From Apteryx mantelli (Eukaryota > Chordata > Aves > Apterygiformes > Apterygidae), in NCBI RefSeq assembly GCF_036417845.1, contig NC_090011.1:930001-994000 (forward strand): a stretch of 64,000 bases of DNA, in the 5' to 3' direction. Under the pieces are notes generated by a model. It was not told where the DNA came from, made no database searches, and saw only the letters and a list, made by a program, of their open reading frames with translations. A program made the position numbers and the translations under genes. Positions 33,757-46,895 of this stretch are shown piece by piece. Numbering within the stretch: the first letter of the stretch is position 1; each line of letters starts with the position of its first letter.

Positions 33757-34475
33757 GGCAACTGCAAGCACAGGCAGGTGAGTGCTTCCTGGCGTGTGAG
33801 AGAGGCTCCTTGTTGCTGGCGGGGAAGGTGGGAATGGGGAGCGCTGTGTGTCCGTGGGGCCAGCCCTTCACCCGGGCGGCCAGGAAGGAAGCCTGCTGCT
33901 TGCCTCCCAAGGTGTCCCTTGCCCTCCTGCCCTCTGCTGCCGCGGCAGCCCTGGCAAGGTGGACTGAGCAGGCAGCAGGGGCTGGAAGCCGTAAGAGCTG
34001 ACATTCTTCAGAAGGCTCTCTTGCCAGAAGACTCACACCTCTCTCTCTCTCTCTCCTTTCCACTTCCCTTTGCCTTTTACAGACCGACTGAAGAAAGAAC
34101 ACAGTAAGTGGCCTTTCCTTTCTGATACTTCTTTGGCGACCAGGAACTGCTGGGATGTCTTGGGGCACCTGCTGAGCTCAGGAAAGCCTCCTGGCCTCCC
34201 CCAGTTGTGCAGGGACACATCATGCTGTGATCATCAAGGCCCTGTAGAAAGGGAAGGCCATTACGTCAAAGGATCTGCTTGGGCCCTAGGCTGAGAGGTT
34301 GCTCCTGGGGTCCCCGGGGTGCACAACGCGGACCGGGAAGAGAGCTGCAGCAAGGGGAAGGGAGAAGTCAGCAAACGCCTGGGTGGGGAGACGTGGCGGG
34401 CTCTGAGGCGCAGCGCCTTGTCTTTGCTAAGTGCCTTTTCCCTTCCTTTTGTAGCTCAGGTGAAAGAAGAAAAAG
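33757..34475 (+). CDS. Heptad micro-exons, unit 7 (A type)
   Basis: E1 33757-33777 GQLQAQA; E2 34083-34103 DRLKKEH; E3 34455-34475 TQVKEEK. Long (CT)n before E2; 7 GCAGA copies. Confidence 0.72.
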
Positions 34476-35403
34476 GTAAGTGGTCTGCGCTGCCTGGGAC
34501 GTGGTCCTTGTGGAGAGGTCCCGTGGCAAGAGGGAGGTGCTGGTGTCCAAAGCCCTGGGACTTCTTGGGGCAGGCAAGGAGCCCCTTGTTGTGAGCAGGA
34601 GCGCAGCTGCTGGCCCTGTGCAGGCTGCCCAGCAGAGGTCTTCATCTTCATCTGGAGCCTGCCCGGCAGGCTTGCCTGAGGAACAGGAGCATGTGGAAGG
34701 GAGGTAGAGAGGGCCGGAAGGCAGAACTGGAATGAGGGGTGAGCGAAGGAAGGAAGGAAGGTGAGCAGAGCAGAGCAGAGCAGAGCAGAGCAGAGCAGAG
34801 GAGGAAGCGATAAGCAGGGCAAGAAGGAGGGAAGGAAGCCATTAAGGCTGAGTGGAAGGGAAGGGAAGGGTGGAGGTGTGGCAGGGCATCAGGGCTTGGG
34901 GAAGGACTTGCAGAAGGCAGGCTGGAGGGAGGGAGGGAAGGAAGGGTGGAAGGAAGTGTGGAAGGAAAGGACGAAGGAAGAATGAAAGGAAGGAAGGAAG
35001 CAAGCAAGCAAGCTAGGAACGACATGAAGGAAGGAGGGATTTGAAAAGGTTTTGTATGGATTGAAGGAAGGCAGGAGAAGAGGCTAGAAGGGGTCAAGAC
35101 GGGAATGAGAGACAGGAGAAACTGAGAACGCGAGCACTCTGAATTCTCCTGTGAGCACCACTGAGCTCGTGTGGGCTCTCTGCCTCAGGTAGGGCATGCA
35201 CAGCGCTGGCCTTTGTTTAGCTGTGTGAGCCCAGGTGCCAAGCGTCTTCCCAGGGCAGGGCTGCACAGCAGCACAGTGCTGCACTGGTTGCCGAAGGCTG
35301 CTGCCTTCTCCCAAGAATCAGAACCCGACCAGGGTACTCGCCCAGCGCTGTGTGCAATGCCTCCCCCTGCAGTTTGTAACGGCCCTTCTGCTTTCTTTTG
35401 CAG

Positions 35404-36116
35404 GGCAACTGCAAGCACAGGCAGGTGAGTGCTTCCTGGCGTGTGAGAGAGGCTCCTTGTTGCTGGCGGGGAAGGTGGGAATGGGGAGCGCTGTGTGTCC
35501 GTGGGGCCAGCCCTTCACCCGGGCGGCCAGGAAGGAAGCCTGCTGCTTGCCTCCCAAGGTGTCCCTTGCCCTCCTGCCCTCTGCTGCCGCGGCAGCCCTG
35601 GCAAGGTGGACTGAGCAGGCAGCAGGGGCTGGAAGCCATAAGAGCTGACATTCTTCAGAAGGCTCTCTTGCCAAAAGACTCACACCTCTCTCTCTCCTTT
35701 CCACTTCCCTTTGCCTTTCACAGACCGACTGCAGAAAGAACACAGTAAGTGGCCTTTCCTTTCTGATACTTCTTTGGCGACCATGAACTGCTGGGATGTC
35801 TTGGGGCACCTGCTGAGCTCAGGAAAGCCTCCTGGCCTCCCCCAGCTGTGCAGGGACACATCATGCTGTGATCATCAAGGCCCAGTAGAAAGGGAAGGCC
35901 ATTACGTCAAAGGTTCTGCTTGGGCCCTAGGCTGAGAGGTTGCTCCTGGGGTCCCCGGGGTGCACAACGCGGACCGGGAAGAGAGCTGCAGCAAGGGGAA
36001 GGGAGAAGTCAGCAAAGGCCTGTGTGGGGAGACGTGGCGGGCTCTGAGGCGCAGCGCCTTGTCTTTGCTAAGTGCCTTTTCCCTTCCTTTTGTAGCTCAG
36101 GTGAAAGAAGAAAAAG
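35404..36116 (+). CDS. Heptad micro-exons, unit 8 (B type)
   Basis: E1 35404-35424 GQLQAQA; E2 35724-35744 DRLQKEH, with acceptor TTTCACAG instead of TTTTACAG; E3 36096-36116 TQVKEEK. Confidence 0.72.
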
Positions 36117-37043
36117 GTAAGTGGTCTGCGCTGCCTGGGACGTGGTCCTTGTGGAGAGGTCCCGTGGCAAGAGGGAGGTGCTGGTGTCCAAAGCCCTGGG
36201 ACTTCTTGGGGCAGGCAAGGAGCCCCTTGTTGTGAGCAGGAGCGCAGCTGCTGGCCCTGTGCAGGCTGCCCAGCGGAGGTCTTCATCTTCATCTGGAGCC
36301 TGCCCGGCAGGCTTGCCTGAGGAACAGGAGCATGTGGAAGGGAGGTAGAGAGGGCCGGAAGGCAGAACTGGAATGAGGGGTGAGCGAAGGAAGGAAGGAA
36401 GGTGAGCAGAGCAGAGCAGAGCAGAGCAGAGCAGAGGAGGAAGCGATAAGCAGGGCAAGAAGGAGGGAAGGAAGCCATTAAGGCTGAGTGGAAGGGAAGG
36501 GAAGGGTGGAGGTGTGGCAGGGCATCAGGGCTTGGGGAAGGACTTGCAGAAGGCAGGCTGGAGGGAGGGAGGGAAGGAAGGGTGGAAGGAAGTGTGGAAG
36601 GAAAGGACGAAGGAAGAATGAAAGGAAGGAAGGAAGCAAGCAAGCAAGCAAGCTAGGAACGACATGAAGGAAGGAGGGATTTAAAAAGGTTTTGTATGGA
36701 TTGAAGGAAGGCAGGAGAAGAGGCTAGAAGGGGTCAAGACGGGAATGAGAGACAGGAGAAACTGAGAACGCGAGCACTCTGAATTCTCCTGTGAGCACCA
36801 TTGAGCTCGTGTGGGCTCTCTGCCTCAGGTAGGGCATGCACAGCGCTGGCCTTTGTTTAGCTGTGTGAGCCCAGGTGCCAAGCGTCTTCCCAGGGCAGGG
36901 CTGCACAGCAGCACAGTGCTGCACTGGTTGCCGAAGGCTGCTGCCTTCTCCCAAGAATCAGAACCCGACCAGGGTACTCGCCCAGCGCTGTGTGCAATGC
37001 CTCCCCCTGCAGTTTGTAACGGCCCTTCTGCTTTCTTTTGCAG

Positions 37044-37760
37044 GGCAACTGCAAGCACAGGCAGGTGAGTGCTTCCTGGCGTGTGAGAGAGGCTCCTTGT
37101 TGCTGGCGGGGAAGGTGGGAATGGGGAGCGCTGTGTGTCCGTGGGGCCAGCCCTTCACCCGGGCGGCCAGGAAGGAAGCCTGCTGCTTGCCTCCCAAGGT
37201 GTCCCTTGCCCTCCTGCCCTCTGCTGCCGCGGCACTTCTGGCAAGGTGGACTGAGCAGGCAGCAGGGGCTGGAAGCCATAAGAGCTGACATTCTTCAGAA
37301 GGCTCTCTTGCCAGAAGACTCACACCTCTCTCTCTCTCTCCTTTCCACTTCCCTTTGCCTTTTACAGACCGACTGAAGAAAGAACACAGTAAGTGGCCTT
37401 TCCTTTCTGATACTTCTTTGGCGACCAGGAACTGCTGGGATGTCTTGGGGCACCTGCTGAGCTCAGGAAAGCCTCCTGGCCTCCCCCAGTTGTGCAGGGA
37501 CACATCATGCTGTGATCATCAAGGCCCTGTAGAAAGGGAAGGCCATTACGTCAAAGGATCTGCTTGGGCCCTAGGCTGAGAGGTTGCTCCTGGGGTCCCC
37601 GGGGTGCACAACGCGGACCGGGAAGAGAGCTGCAGCAAGGGGAAGGGAGAAGTCAGCAAAGGCCTGTGTGGGGAGACGTGGCGGGCTCTGAGGCGCAGCG
37701 CCTTGTCTTTGCTAAGTGCCTTTTCCCTTCCTTTTGTAGCTCAGGTGAAAGAAGAAAAAG
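37044..37760 (+). CDS. Heptad micro-exons, unit 9 (C type)
   Basis: E1 37044-37064 GQLQAQA; E2 37368-37388 DRLKKEH; E3 37740-37760 TQVKEEK. Shift of 4,926 bp from unit 6 at every exon. Confidence 0.72.
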
Positions 37761-38682
37761 GTAAGTGGTCTGCGCTGCCTGGGACGTGGTCCTTGTGGAG
37801 AGGTCCCGTGGCAAGAGGGAGGTGCTGGTGTCCAAAGCCCTGGGACTTCTTGGGGCAGGCAAGGAGCCCCTTGTTGTGAGCAGGAGCGCAGCTGCTGGCC
37901 CTGTGCAGGCTGCCCAGCAGAGGTCTTCATCTTCATCTGGAGCCTGCCCGGCAGGCTTGCCTGAGGAACAGGAGCATGTGGAAGGGAGGTAGAGAGGGCC
38001 GGAAGGCAGAACTGGAATGAGGGGTGAGCGAAGGAAGGAAGGAAGGTGAGCAGAGCAGAGCAGAGCAGAGCAGAGGAGGAAGCGATAAGCAGGGCAAGAA
38101 GGAGGGAAGGAAGCCATTAAGGCTGAGTGGAAGGGAAGGGAAGGGTGGAGGTGTGGCAGGGCATCAGGGCTTGGGGAAGGACTTGCAGAAGGCAGGCTGG
38201 AGGGAGGGAGGGAAGGAAGGGTGGAAGGAAGTGTGGAAGGAAAGGACGAAGGAAGAATGAAAGGAAGGAAGGAAGCAAGCAAGCAAGCAAGCTAGGAACG
38301 ACATGAAGGAAGGAGGGATTTAAAAAGGTTTTGTATGGATTGAAGGAAGGCAGGAGAAGAGGCTAGAAGGGGTCAAGACGGGAATGAGAGACAGGAGAAA
38401 CTGAGAACGCGAGCACTCTGAATTCTCCTGTGAGCACCATTGAGCTCGTGTGGGCTCTCTGCCTCAGGTAGGGCATGCACAGCGCTGGCCTTTGTTTAGC
38501 TGTGTGAGCCCAGGTGCCAAGCGTCTTCCCAGGGCAGGGCTGCACAGCAGCACAGTGCTGCACTGGTTGCCGAAGGCTGCTGCCTTCTCCCAAGAATCAG
38601 AACCCGACCAGGGTACTCGCCCAGCGCTGTGTGCAATGCCTCCCCCTGCAGTTTGTAACGGCCCTTCTGCTTTCTTTTGCAG

Positions 38683-39401
38683 GGCAACTGCAAGCACAGG
38701 CAGGTGAGTGCTTCCTGGCGTGTGAGAGAGGCTCCTTGTTGCTGGCGGGGAAGGTGGGAATGGGGAGCGCTGTGTGTCCGTGGGGCCAGCCCTTCACCCG
38801 GGCGGCCAGGAAGGAAGCCTGCTGCTTGCCTCCCAAGGTGTCCCTTGCCCTCCTGCCCTCTGCTGCCGCGGCAGCCCTGGCAAGGTGGACTGAGCAGGCA
38901 GCAGGGGCTGGAAGCCGTAAGAGCTGACATTCTTCAGAAGGCTCTCTTGCCAGAAGACTCACACCTCTCTCTCTCTCTCTCCTTTCCACTTCCCTTTGCC
39001 TTTTACAGACCGACTGAAGAAAGAACACAGTAAGTGGCCTTTCCTTTCTGATACTTCTTTGGCGACCAGGAACTGCTGGGATGTCTTGGGGCACCTGCTG
39101 AGCTCAGGAAAGCCTCCTGGCCTCCCCCAGTTGTGCAGGGACACATCATGCTGTGATCATCAAGGCCCTGTAGAAAGGGAAGGCCATTACGTCAAAGGAT
39201 CTGCTTGGGCCCTAGGCTGAGAGGTTGCTCCTGGGGTCCCCGGGGTGCACAACGCGGACCGGGAAGAGAGCTGCAGCAAGGGAAAGGGAGAAGTCAGCAA
39301 ACGCCTGGGTGGGGAGACGTGGCGGGCTCTGAGGCGCAGCGCCTTGTCTTTGCTAAGTGCCTTTTCCCTTCCTTTTGTAGCTCAGGTGAAAGAAGAAAAA
39401 G
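38683..39401 (+). CDS. Heptad micro-exons, unit 10 (A type)
   Basis: E1 38683-38703 GQLQAQA; E2 39009-39029 DRLKKEH; E3 39381-39401 TQVKEEK. Differs from unit 7 by GGGAAAGGGAG in place of GGGGAAGGGAG in the second intron. Confidence 0.72.
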
Positions 39402-40329
39402 GTAAGTGGTCTGCGCTGCCTGGGACGTGGTCCTTGTGGAGAGGTCCCGTGGCAAGAGGGAGGTGCTGGTGTCCAAAGCCCTGGGACTTCTTGGGGCAGG
39501 CAAGGAGCCCCTTGTTGTGAGCAGGAGCGCAGCTGCTGGCCCTGTGCAGGCTGCCCAGCAGAGGTCTTCATCTTCATCTGGAGCCTGCCCGGCAGGCTTG
39601 CCTGAGGAACAGGAGCATGTGGAAGGGAGGTAGAGAGGGCCGGAAGGCAGAACTGGAATGAGGGGTGAGCGAAGGAAGGAAGGAAGGTGAGCAGAGCAGA
39701 GCAGAGCAGAGCAGAGCAGAGCAGAGGAGGAAGCGATAAGCAGGGCAAGAAGGAGGGAAGGAAGCCATTAAGGCTGAGTGGAAGGGAAGGGAAGGGTGGA
39801 GGTGTGGCAGGGCATCAGGGCTTGGGGAAGGACTTGCAGAAGGCAGGCTGGAGGGAGGGAGGGAAGGAAGGGTGGAAGGAAGTGTGGAAGGAAAGGACGA
39901 AGGAAGAATGAAAGGAAGGAAGGAAGCAAGCAAGCAAGCTAGGAACGACATGAAGGAAGGAGGGATTTGAAAAGGTTTTGTATGGATTGAAGGAAGGCAG
40001 GAGAAGAGGCTAGAAGGGGTCAAGACGGGAATGAGAGACAGGAGAAACTGAGAACGCGAGCACTCTGAATTCTCCTGTGAGCACCACTGAGCTCGTGTGG
40101 GCTCTCTGCCTCAGGTAGGGCATGCACAGCGCTGGCCTTTGTTTAGCTGTGTGAGCCCAGGTGCCAAGCGTCTTCCCAGGGCAGGGCTGCACAGCAGCAC
40201 AGTGCTGCACTGGTTGCCGAAGGCTGCTGCCTTCTCCCAAGAATCAGAACCCGACCAGGGTACTCGCCCAGCGCTGTGTGCAATGCCTCCCCCTGCAGTT
40301 TGTAACGGCCCTTCTGCTTTCTTTTGCAG

Positions 40330-41042
40330 GGCAACTGCAAGCACAGGCAGGTGAGTGCTTCCTGGCGTGTGAGAGAGGCTCCTTGTTGCTGGCGGGGAAG
40401 GTGGGAATGGGGAGCGCTGTGTGTCCGTGGGGCCAGCCCTTCACCCGGGCGGCCAGGAAGGAAGCCTGCTGCTTGCCTCCCAAGGTGTCCCTTGCCCTCC
40501 TGCCCTCTGCTGCCGCGGCAGCCCTGGCAAGGTGGACTGAGCAGGCAGCAGGGGCTGGAAGCCATAAGAGCTGACATTCTTCAGAAGGCTCTCTTGCCAA
40601 AAGACTCACACCTCTCTCTCTCCTTTCCACTTCCCTTTGCCTTTCACAGACCGACTGCAGAAAGAACACAGTAAGTGGCCTTTCCTTTCTGATACTTCTT
40701 TGGCGACCATGAACTGCTGGGATGTCTTGGGGCACCTGCTGAGCTCAGGAAAGCCTCCTGGCCTCCCCCAGCTGTGCAGGGACACATCATGCTGTGATCA
40801 TCAAGGCCCAGTAGAAAGGGAAGGCCATTACGTCAAAGGTTCTGCTTGGGCCCTAGGCTGAGAGGTTGCTCCTGGGGTCCCCGGGGTGCACAACGCGGAC
40901 CGGGAAGAGAGCTGCAGCAAGGGGAAGGGAGAAGTCAGCAAAGGCCTGTGTGGGGAGACGTGGCGGGCTCTGAGGCGCAGCGCCTTGTCTTTGCTAAGTG
41001 CCTTTTCCCTTCCTTTTGTAGCTCAGGTGAAAGAAGAAAAAG
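40330..41042 (+). CDS. Heptad micro-exons, unit 11 (B type)
   Basis: E1 40330-40350 GQLQAQA; E2 40650-40670 DRLQKEH; E3 41022-41042 TQVKEEK. No difference from unit 8 noticed. Confidence 0.72.
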
Positions 41043-41969
41043 GTAAGTGGTCTGCGCTGCCTGGGACGTGGTCCTTGTGGAGAGGTCCCGTGGCAAGAGG
41101 GAGGTGCTGGTGTCCAAAGCCCTGGGACTTCTTGGGGCAGGCAAGGAGCCCCTTGTTGTGAGCAGGAGCGCAGCTGCTGGCCCTGTGCAGGCTGCCCAGC
41201 GGAGGTCTTCATCTTCATCTGGAGCCTGCCCGGCAGGCTTGCCTGAGGAACAGGAGCATGTGGAAGGGAGGTAGAGAGGGCCGGAAGGCAGAACTGGAAT
41301 GAGGGGTGAGCGAAGGAAGGAAGGAAGGTGAGCAGAGCAGAGCAGAGCAGAGCAGAGCAGAGGAGGAAGCGATAAGCAGGGCAAGAAGGAGGGAAGGAAG
41401 CCATTAAGGCTGAGTGGAAGGGAAGGGAAGGGTGGAGGTGTGGCAGGGCATCAGGGCTTGGGGAAGGACTTGCAGAAGGCAGGCTGGAGGGAGGGAGGGA
41501 AGGAAGGGTGGAAGGAAGTGTGGAAGGAAAGGACGAAGGAAGAATGAAAGGAAGGAAGGAAGCAAGCAAGCAAGCAAGCTAGGAACGACATGAAGGAAGG
41601 AGGGATTTAAAAAGGTTTTGTATGGATTGAAGGAAGGCAGGAGAAGAGGCTAGAAGGGGTCAAGACGGGAATGAGAGACAGGAGAAACTGAGAACGCGAG
41701 CACTCTGAATTCTCCTGTGAGCACCATTGAGCTCGTGTGGGCTCTCTGCCTCAGGTAGGGCATGCACAGCGCTGGCCTTTGTTTAGCTGTGTGAGCCCAG
41801 GTGCCAAGCGTCTTCCCAGGGCAGGGCTGCACAGCAGCACAGTGCTGCACTGGTTGCCGAAGGCTGCTGCCTTCTCCCAAGAATCAGAACCCGACCAGGG
41901 TACTCGCCCAGCGCTGTGTGCAATGCCTCCCCCTGCAGTTTGTAACGGCCCTTCTGCTTTCTTTTGCAG

Positions 41970-42686
41970 GGCAACTGCAAGCACAGGCAGGTGAGTGCTT
42001 CCTGGCGTGTGAGAGAGGCTCCTTGTTGCTGGCGGGGAAGGTGGGAATGGGGAGCGCTGTGTGTCCGTGGGGCCAGCCCTTCACCCGGGCGGCCAGGAAG
42101 GAAGCCTGCTGCTTGCCTCCCAAGGTGTCCCTTGCCCTCCTGCCCTCTGCTGCCGCGGCACTTCTGGCAAGGTGGACTGAGCAGGCAGCAGGGGCTGGAA
42201 GCCATAAGAGCTGACATTCTTCAGAAGGCTCTCTTGCCAGAAGACTCACACCTCTCTCTCTCTCTCCTTTCCACTTCCCTTTGCCTTTTACAGACCGACT
42301 GAAGAAAGAACACAGTAAGTGGCCTTTCCTTTCTGATACTTCTTTGGCGACCAGGAACTGCTGGGATGTCTTGGGGCACCTGCTGAGCTCAGGAAAGCCT
42401 CCTGGCCTCCCCCAGTTGTGCAGGGACACATCATGCTGTGATCATCAAGGCCCTGTAGAAAGGGAAGGCCATTACGTCAAAGGATCTGCTTGGGCCCTAG
42501 GCTGAGAGGTTGCTCCTGGGGTCCCCGGGGTGCACAACGCGGACCGGGAAGAGAGCTGCAGCAAGGGGAAGGGAGAAGTCAGCAAACGCCTGGGTGGGGA
42601 GACGTGGCGGGCTCTGAGGCGCAGCGCCTTGTCTTTGCTAAGTGCCTTTTCCCTTCCTTTTGTAGCTCAGGTGAAAGAAGAAAAAG
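41970..42686 (+). CDS. Heptad micro-exons, unit 12 (C type)
   Basis: E1 41970-41990 GQLQAQA; E2 42294-42314 DRLKKEH; E3 42666-42686 TQVKEEK. Second intron has ACGCCTGGGTGG where units 6 and 9 have AGGCCTGTGTGG. Confidence 0.72.
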
Positions 42687-43608
42687 GTAAGTGGTCTGCG
42701 CTGCCTGGGACGTGGTCCTTGTGGAGAGGTCCCGTGGCAAGAGGGAGGTGCTGGTGTCCAAAGCCCTGGGACTTCTTGGGGCAGGCAAGGAGCCCCTTGT
42801 TGTGAGCAGGAGCGCAGCTGCTGGCCCTGTGCAGGCTGCCCAGCAGAGGTCTTCATCTTCATCTGGAGCCTGCCCGGCAGGCTTGCCTGAGGAACAGGAG
42901 CATGTGGAAGGGAGGTAGAGAGGGCCGGAAGGCAGAACTGGAATGAGGGGTGAGCGAAGGAAGGAAGGAAGGTGAGCAGAGCAGAGCAGAGCAGAGCAGA
43001 GGAGGAAGCGATAAGCAGGGCAAGAAGGAGGGAAGGAAGCCATTAAGGCTGAGTGGAAGGGAAGGGAAGGGTGGAGGTGTGGCAGGGCATCAGGGCTTGG
43101 GGAAGGACTTGCAGAAGGCAGGCTGGAGGGAGGGAGGGAAGGAAGGGTGGAAGGAAGTGTGGAAGGAAAGGACGAAGGAAGAATGAAAGGAAGGAAGGAA
43201 GCAAGCAAGCAAGCAAGCTAGGAACGACATGAAGGAAGGAGGGATTTAAAAAGGTTTTGTATGGATTGAAGGAAGGCAGGAGAAGAGGCTAGAAGGGGTC
43301 AAGACGGGAATGAGAGACAGGAGAAACTGAGAACGCGAGCACTCTGAATTCTCCTGTGAGCACCATTGAGCTCGTGTGGGCTCTCTGCCTCAGGTAGGGC
43401 ATGCACAGCGCTGGCCTTTGTTTAGCTGTGTGAGCCCAGGTGCCAAGCGTCTTCCCAGGGCAGGGCTGCACAGCAGCACAGTGCTGCACTGGTTGCCGAA
43501 GGCTGCTGCCTTCTCCCAAGAATCAGAACCCGACCAGGGTACTCGCCCAGCGCTGTGTGCAATGCCTCCCCCTGCAGTTTGTAACGGCCCTTCTGCTTTC
43601 TTTTGCAG

Positions 43609-44327
43609 GGCAACTGCAAGCACAGGCAGGTGAGTGCTTCCTGGCGTGTGAGAGAGGCTCCTTGTTGCTGGCGGGGAAGGTGGGAATGGGGAGCGCTGTG
43701 TGTCCGTGGGGCCAGCCCTTCACCCGGGCGGCCAGGAAGGAAGCCTGCTGCTTGCCTCCCAAGGTGTCCCTTGCCCTCCTGCCCTCTGCTGCCGCGGCAG
43801 CCCTGGCAAGGTGGACTGAGCAGGCAGCAGGGGCTGGAAGCCGTAAGAGCTGACATTCTTCAGAAGGCTCTCTTGCCAGAAGACTCACACCTCTCTCTCT
43901 CTCTCTCCTTTCCACTTCCCTTTGCCTTTTACAGACCGACTGAAGAAAGAACACAGTAAGTGGCCTTTCCTTTCTGATACTTCTTTGGCGACCAGGAACT
44001 GCTGGGATGTCTTGGGGCACCTGCTGAGCTCAGGAAAGCCTCCTGGCCTCCCCCAGTTGTGCAGGGACACATCATGCTGTGATCATCAAGGCCCAGTAGA
44101 AAGGGAAGGCCATTACGTCAAAGGATCTGCTTGGGCCCTAGGCTGAGAGGTTGCTCCTGGGGTCCCCGGGGTGCACAACGCGGACCGGGAAGAGAGCTGC
44201 AGCAAGGGAAAGGGAGAAGTCAGCAAACGCCTGGGTGGGGAGACGTGGCGGGCTCTGAGGCGCAGCGCCTTGTCTTTGCTAAGTGCCTTTTCCCTTCCTT
44301 TTGTAGCTCAGGTGAAAGAAGAAAAAG
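43609..44327 (+). CDS. Heptad micro-exons, unit 13 (A type)
   Basis: E1 43609-43629 GQLQAQA; E2 43935-43955 DRLKKEH; E3 44307-44327 TQVKEEK. Carries the GGCCCAGTAG variant otherwise seen in B units. Confidence 0.72.
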
Positions 44328-45255
44328 GTAAGTGGTCTGCGCTGCCTGGGACGTGGTCCTTGTGGAGAGGTCCCGTGGCAAGAGGGAGGTGCTGGTGTCC
44401 AAAGCCCTGGGACTTCTTGGGGCAGGCAAGGAGCCCCTTGTTGTGAGCAGGAGCGCAGCTGCTGGCCCTGTGCAGGCTGCCCAGCAGAGGTCTTCATCTT
44501 CATCTGGAGCCTGCCCGGCAGGCTTGCCTGAGGAACAGGAGCATGTGGAAGGGAGGTAGAGAGGGCCGGAAGGCAGAACTGGAATGAGGGGTGAGCGAAG
44601 GAAGGAAGGAAGGTGAGCAGAGCAGAGCAGAGCAGAGCAGAGCAGAGCAGAGGAGGAAGCGATAAGCAGGGCAAGAAGGAGGGAAGGAAGCCATTAAGGC
44701 TGAGTGGAAGGGAAGGGAAGGGTGGAGGTGTGGCAGGGCATCAGGGCTTGGGGAAGGACTTGCAGAAGGCAGGCTGGAGGGAGGGAGGGAAGGAAGGGTG
44801 GAAGGAAGTGTGGAAGGAAAGGACGAAGGAAGAATGAAAGGAAGGAAGGAAGCAAGCAAGCAAGCTAGGAACGACATGAAGGAAGGAGGGATTTGAAAAG
44901 GTTTTGTATGGATTGAAGGAAGGCAGGAGAAGAGGCTAGAAGGGGTCAAGACGGGAATGAGAGACAGGAGAAACTGAGAACGCGAGCACTCTGAATTCTC
45001 CTGTGAGCACCACTGAGCTCGTGTGGGCTCTCTGCCTCAGGTAGGGCATGCACAGCGCTGGCCTTTGTTTAGCTGTGTGAGCCCAGGTGCCAAGCGTCTT
45101 CCCAGGGCAGGGCTGCACAGCAGCACAGTGCTGCACTGGTTGCCGAAGGCTGCTGCCTTCTCCCAAGAATCAGAACCCGACCAGGGTACTCGCCCAGCGC
45201 TGTGTGCAATGCCTCCCCCTGCAGTTTGTAACGGCCCTTCTGCTTTCTTTTGCAG

Positions 45256-45968
45256 GGCAACTGCAAGCACAGGCAGGTGAGTGCTTCCTGGCATGTGAGA
45301 GAGGCTCCTTGTTGCTGGCGGGGAAGGTGGGAATGGGGAGCGCTGTGTGTCCGTGGGGCCAGCCCTTCACCCGGGCGGCCAGGAAGGAAGCCTGCTGCTT
45401 GCCTCCCAAGGTGTCCCTTGCCCTCCTGCCCTCTGCTGCCGCGGCAGCCCTGGCAAGGTGGACTGAGCAGGCAGCAGGGGCTGGAAGCCATAAGAGCTGA
45501 CATTCTTCAGAAGGCTCTCTTGCCAAAAGACTCACACCTCTCTCTCTCCTTTCCACTTCCCTTTGCCTTTCACAGACCGACTGCAGAAAGAACACAGTAA
45601 GTGGCCTTTCCTTTCTGATACTTCTTTGGCGACCATGAACTGCTGGGATGTCTTGGGGCACCTGCTGAGCTCAGGAAAGCCTCCTGGCCTCCCCCAGCTG
45701 TGCAGGGACACATCATGCTGTGATCATCAAGGCCCAGTAGAAAGGGAAGGCCATTACGTCAAAGGTTCTGCTTGGGCCCTAGGCTGAGAGGTTGCTCCTG
45801 GGGTCCCCGGGGTGCACAACGCGGACCGGGAAGAGAGCTGCAGCAAGGGGAAGGGAGAAGTCAGCAAAGGCCTGTGTGGGGAGACGTGGCGGGCTCTGAG
45901 GCGCAGCGCCTTGTCTTTGCTAAGTGCCTTTTCCCTTCCTTTTGTAGCTCAGGTGAAAGAAGAAAAAG
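45256..45968 (+). CDS. Heptad micro-exons, unit 14 (B type)
   Basis: E1 45256-45276 GQLQAQA; E2 45576-45596 DRLQKEH; E3 45948-45968 TQVKEEK. GCATGTGAGAG after E1 instead of GCGTGTGAGAG, a variant shared with units 21 and 22. Confidence 0.72.
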
Positions 45969-46895
45969 GTAAGTGGTCTGCGCTGCCTGGGACGTGGTCC
46001 TTGTGGAGAGGTCCCGTGGCAAGAGGGAGGTGCTGGTGTCCAAAGCCCTGGGACTTCTTGGGGCAGGCAAGGAGCCCCTTGTTGTGAGCAGGAGCGCAGC
46101 TGCTGGCCCTGTGCAGGCTGCCCAGCGGAGGTCTTCATCTTCATCTGGAGCCTGCCCGGCAGGCTTGCCTGAGGAACAGGAGCATGTGGAAGGGAGGTAG
46201 AGAGGGCCGGAAGGCAGAACTGGAATGAGGGGTGAGCGAAGGAAGGAAGGAAGGTGAGCAGAGCAGAGCAGAGCAGAGCAGAGCAGAGGAGGAAGCGATA
46301 AGCAGGGCAAGAAGGAGGGAAGGAAGCCATTAAGGCTGAGTGGAAGGGAAGGGAAGGGTGGAGGTGTGGCAGGGCATCAGGGCTTGGGGAAGGACTTGCA
46401 GAAGGCAGGCTGGAGGGAGGGAGGGAAGGAAGGGTGGAAGGAAGTGTGGAAGGAAAGGACGAAGGAAGAATGAAAGGAAGGAAGGAAGCAAGCAAGCAAG
46501 CAAGCTAGGAACGACATGAAGGAAGGAGGGATTTAAAAAGGTTTTGTATGGATTGAAGGAAGGCAGGAGAAGAGGCTAGAAGGGGTCAAGACGGGAATGA
46601 GAGACAGGAGAAACTGAGAACGCGAGCACTCTGAATTCTCCTGTGAGCACCATTGAGCTCGTGTGGGCTCTCTGCCTCAGGTAGGGCATGCACAGCGCTG
46701 GCCTTTGTTTAGCTGTGTGAGCCCAGGTGCCAAGCGTCTTCCCAGGGCAGGGCTGCACAGCAGCACAGTGCTGCACTGGTTGCCGAAGGCTGCTGCCTTC
46801 TCCCAAGAATCAGAACCCGACCAGGGTACTCGCCCAGCGCTGTGTGCAATGCCTCCCCCTGCAGTTTGTAACGGCCCTTCTGCTTTCTTTTGCAG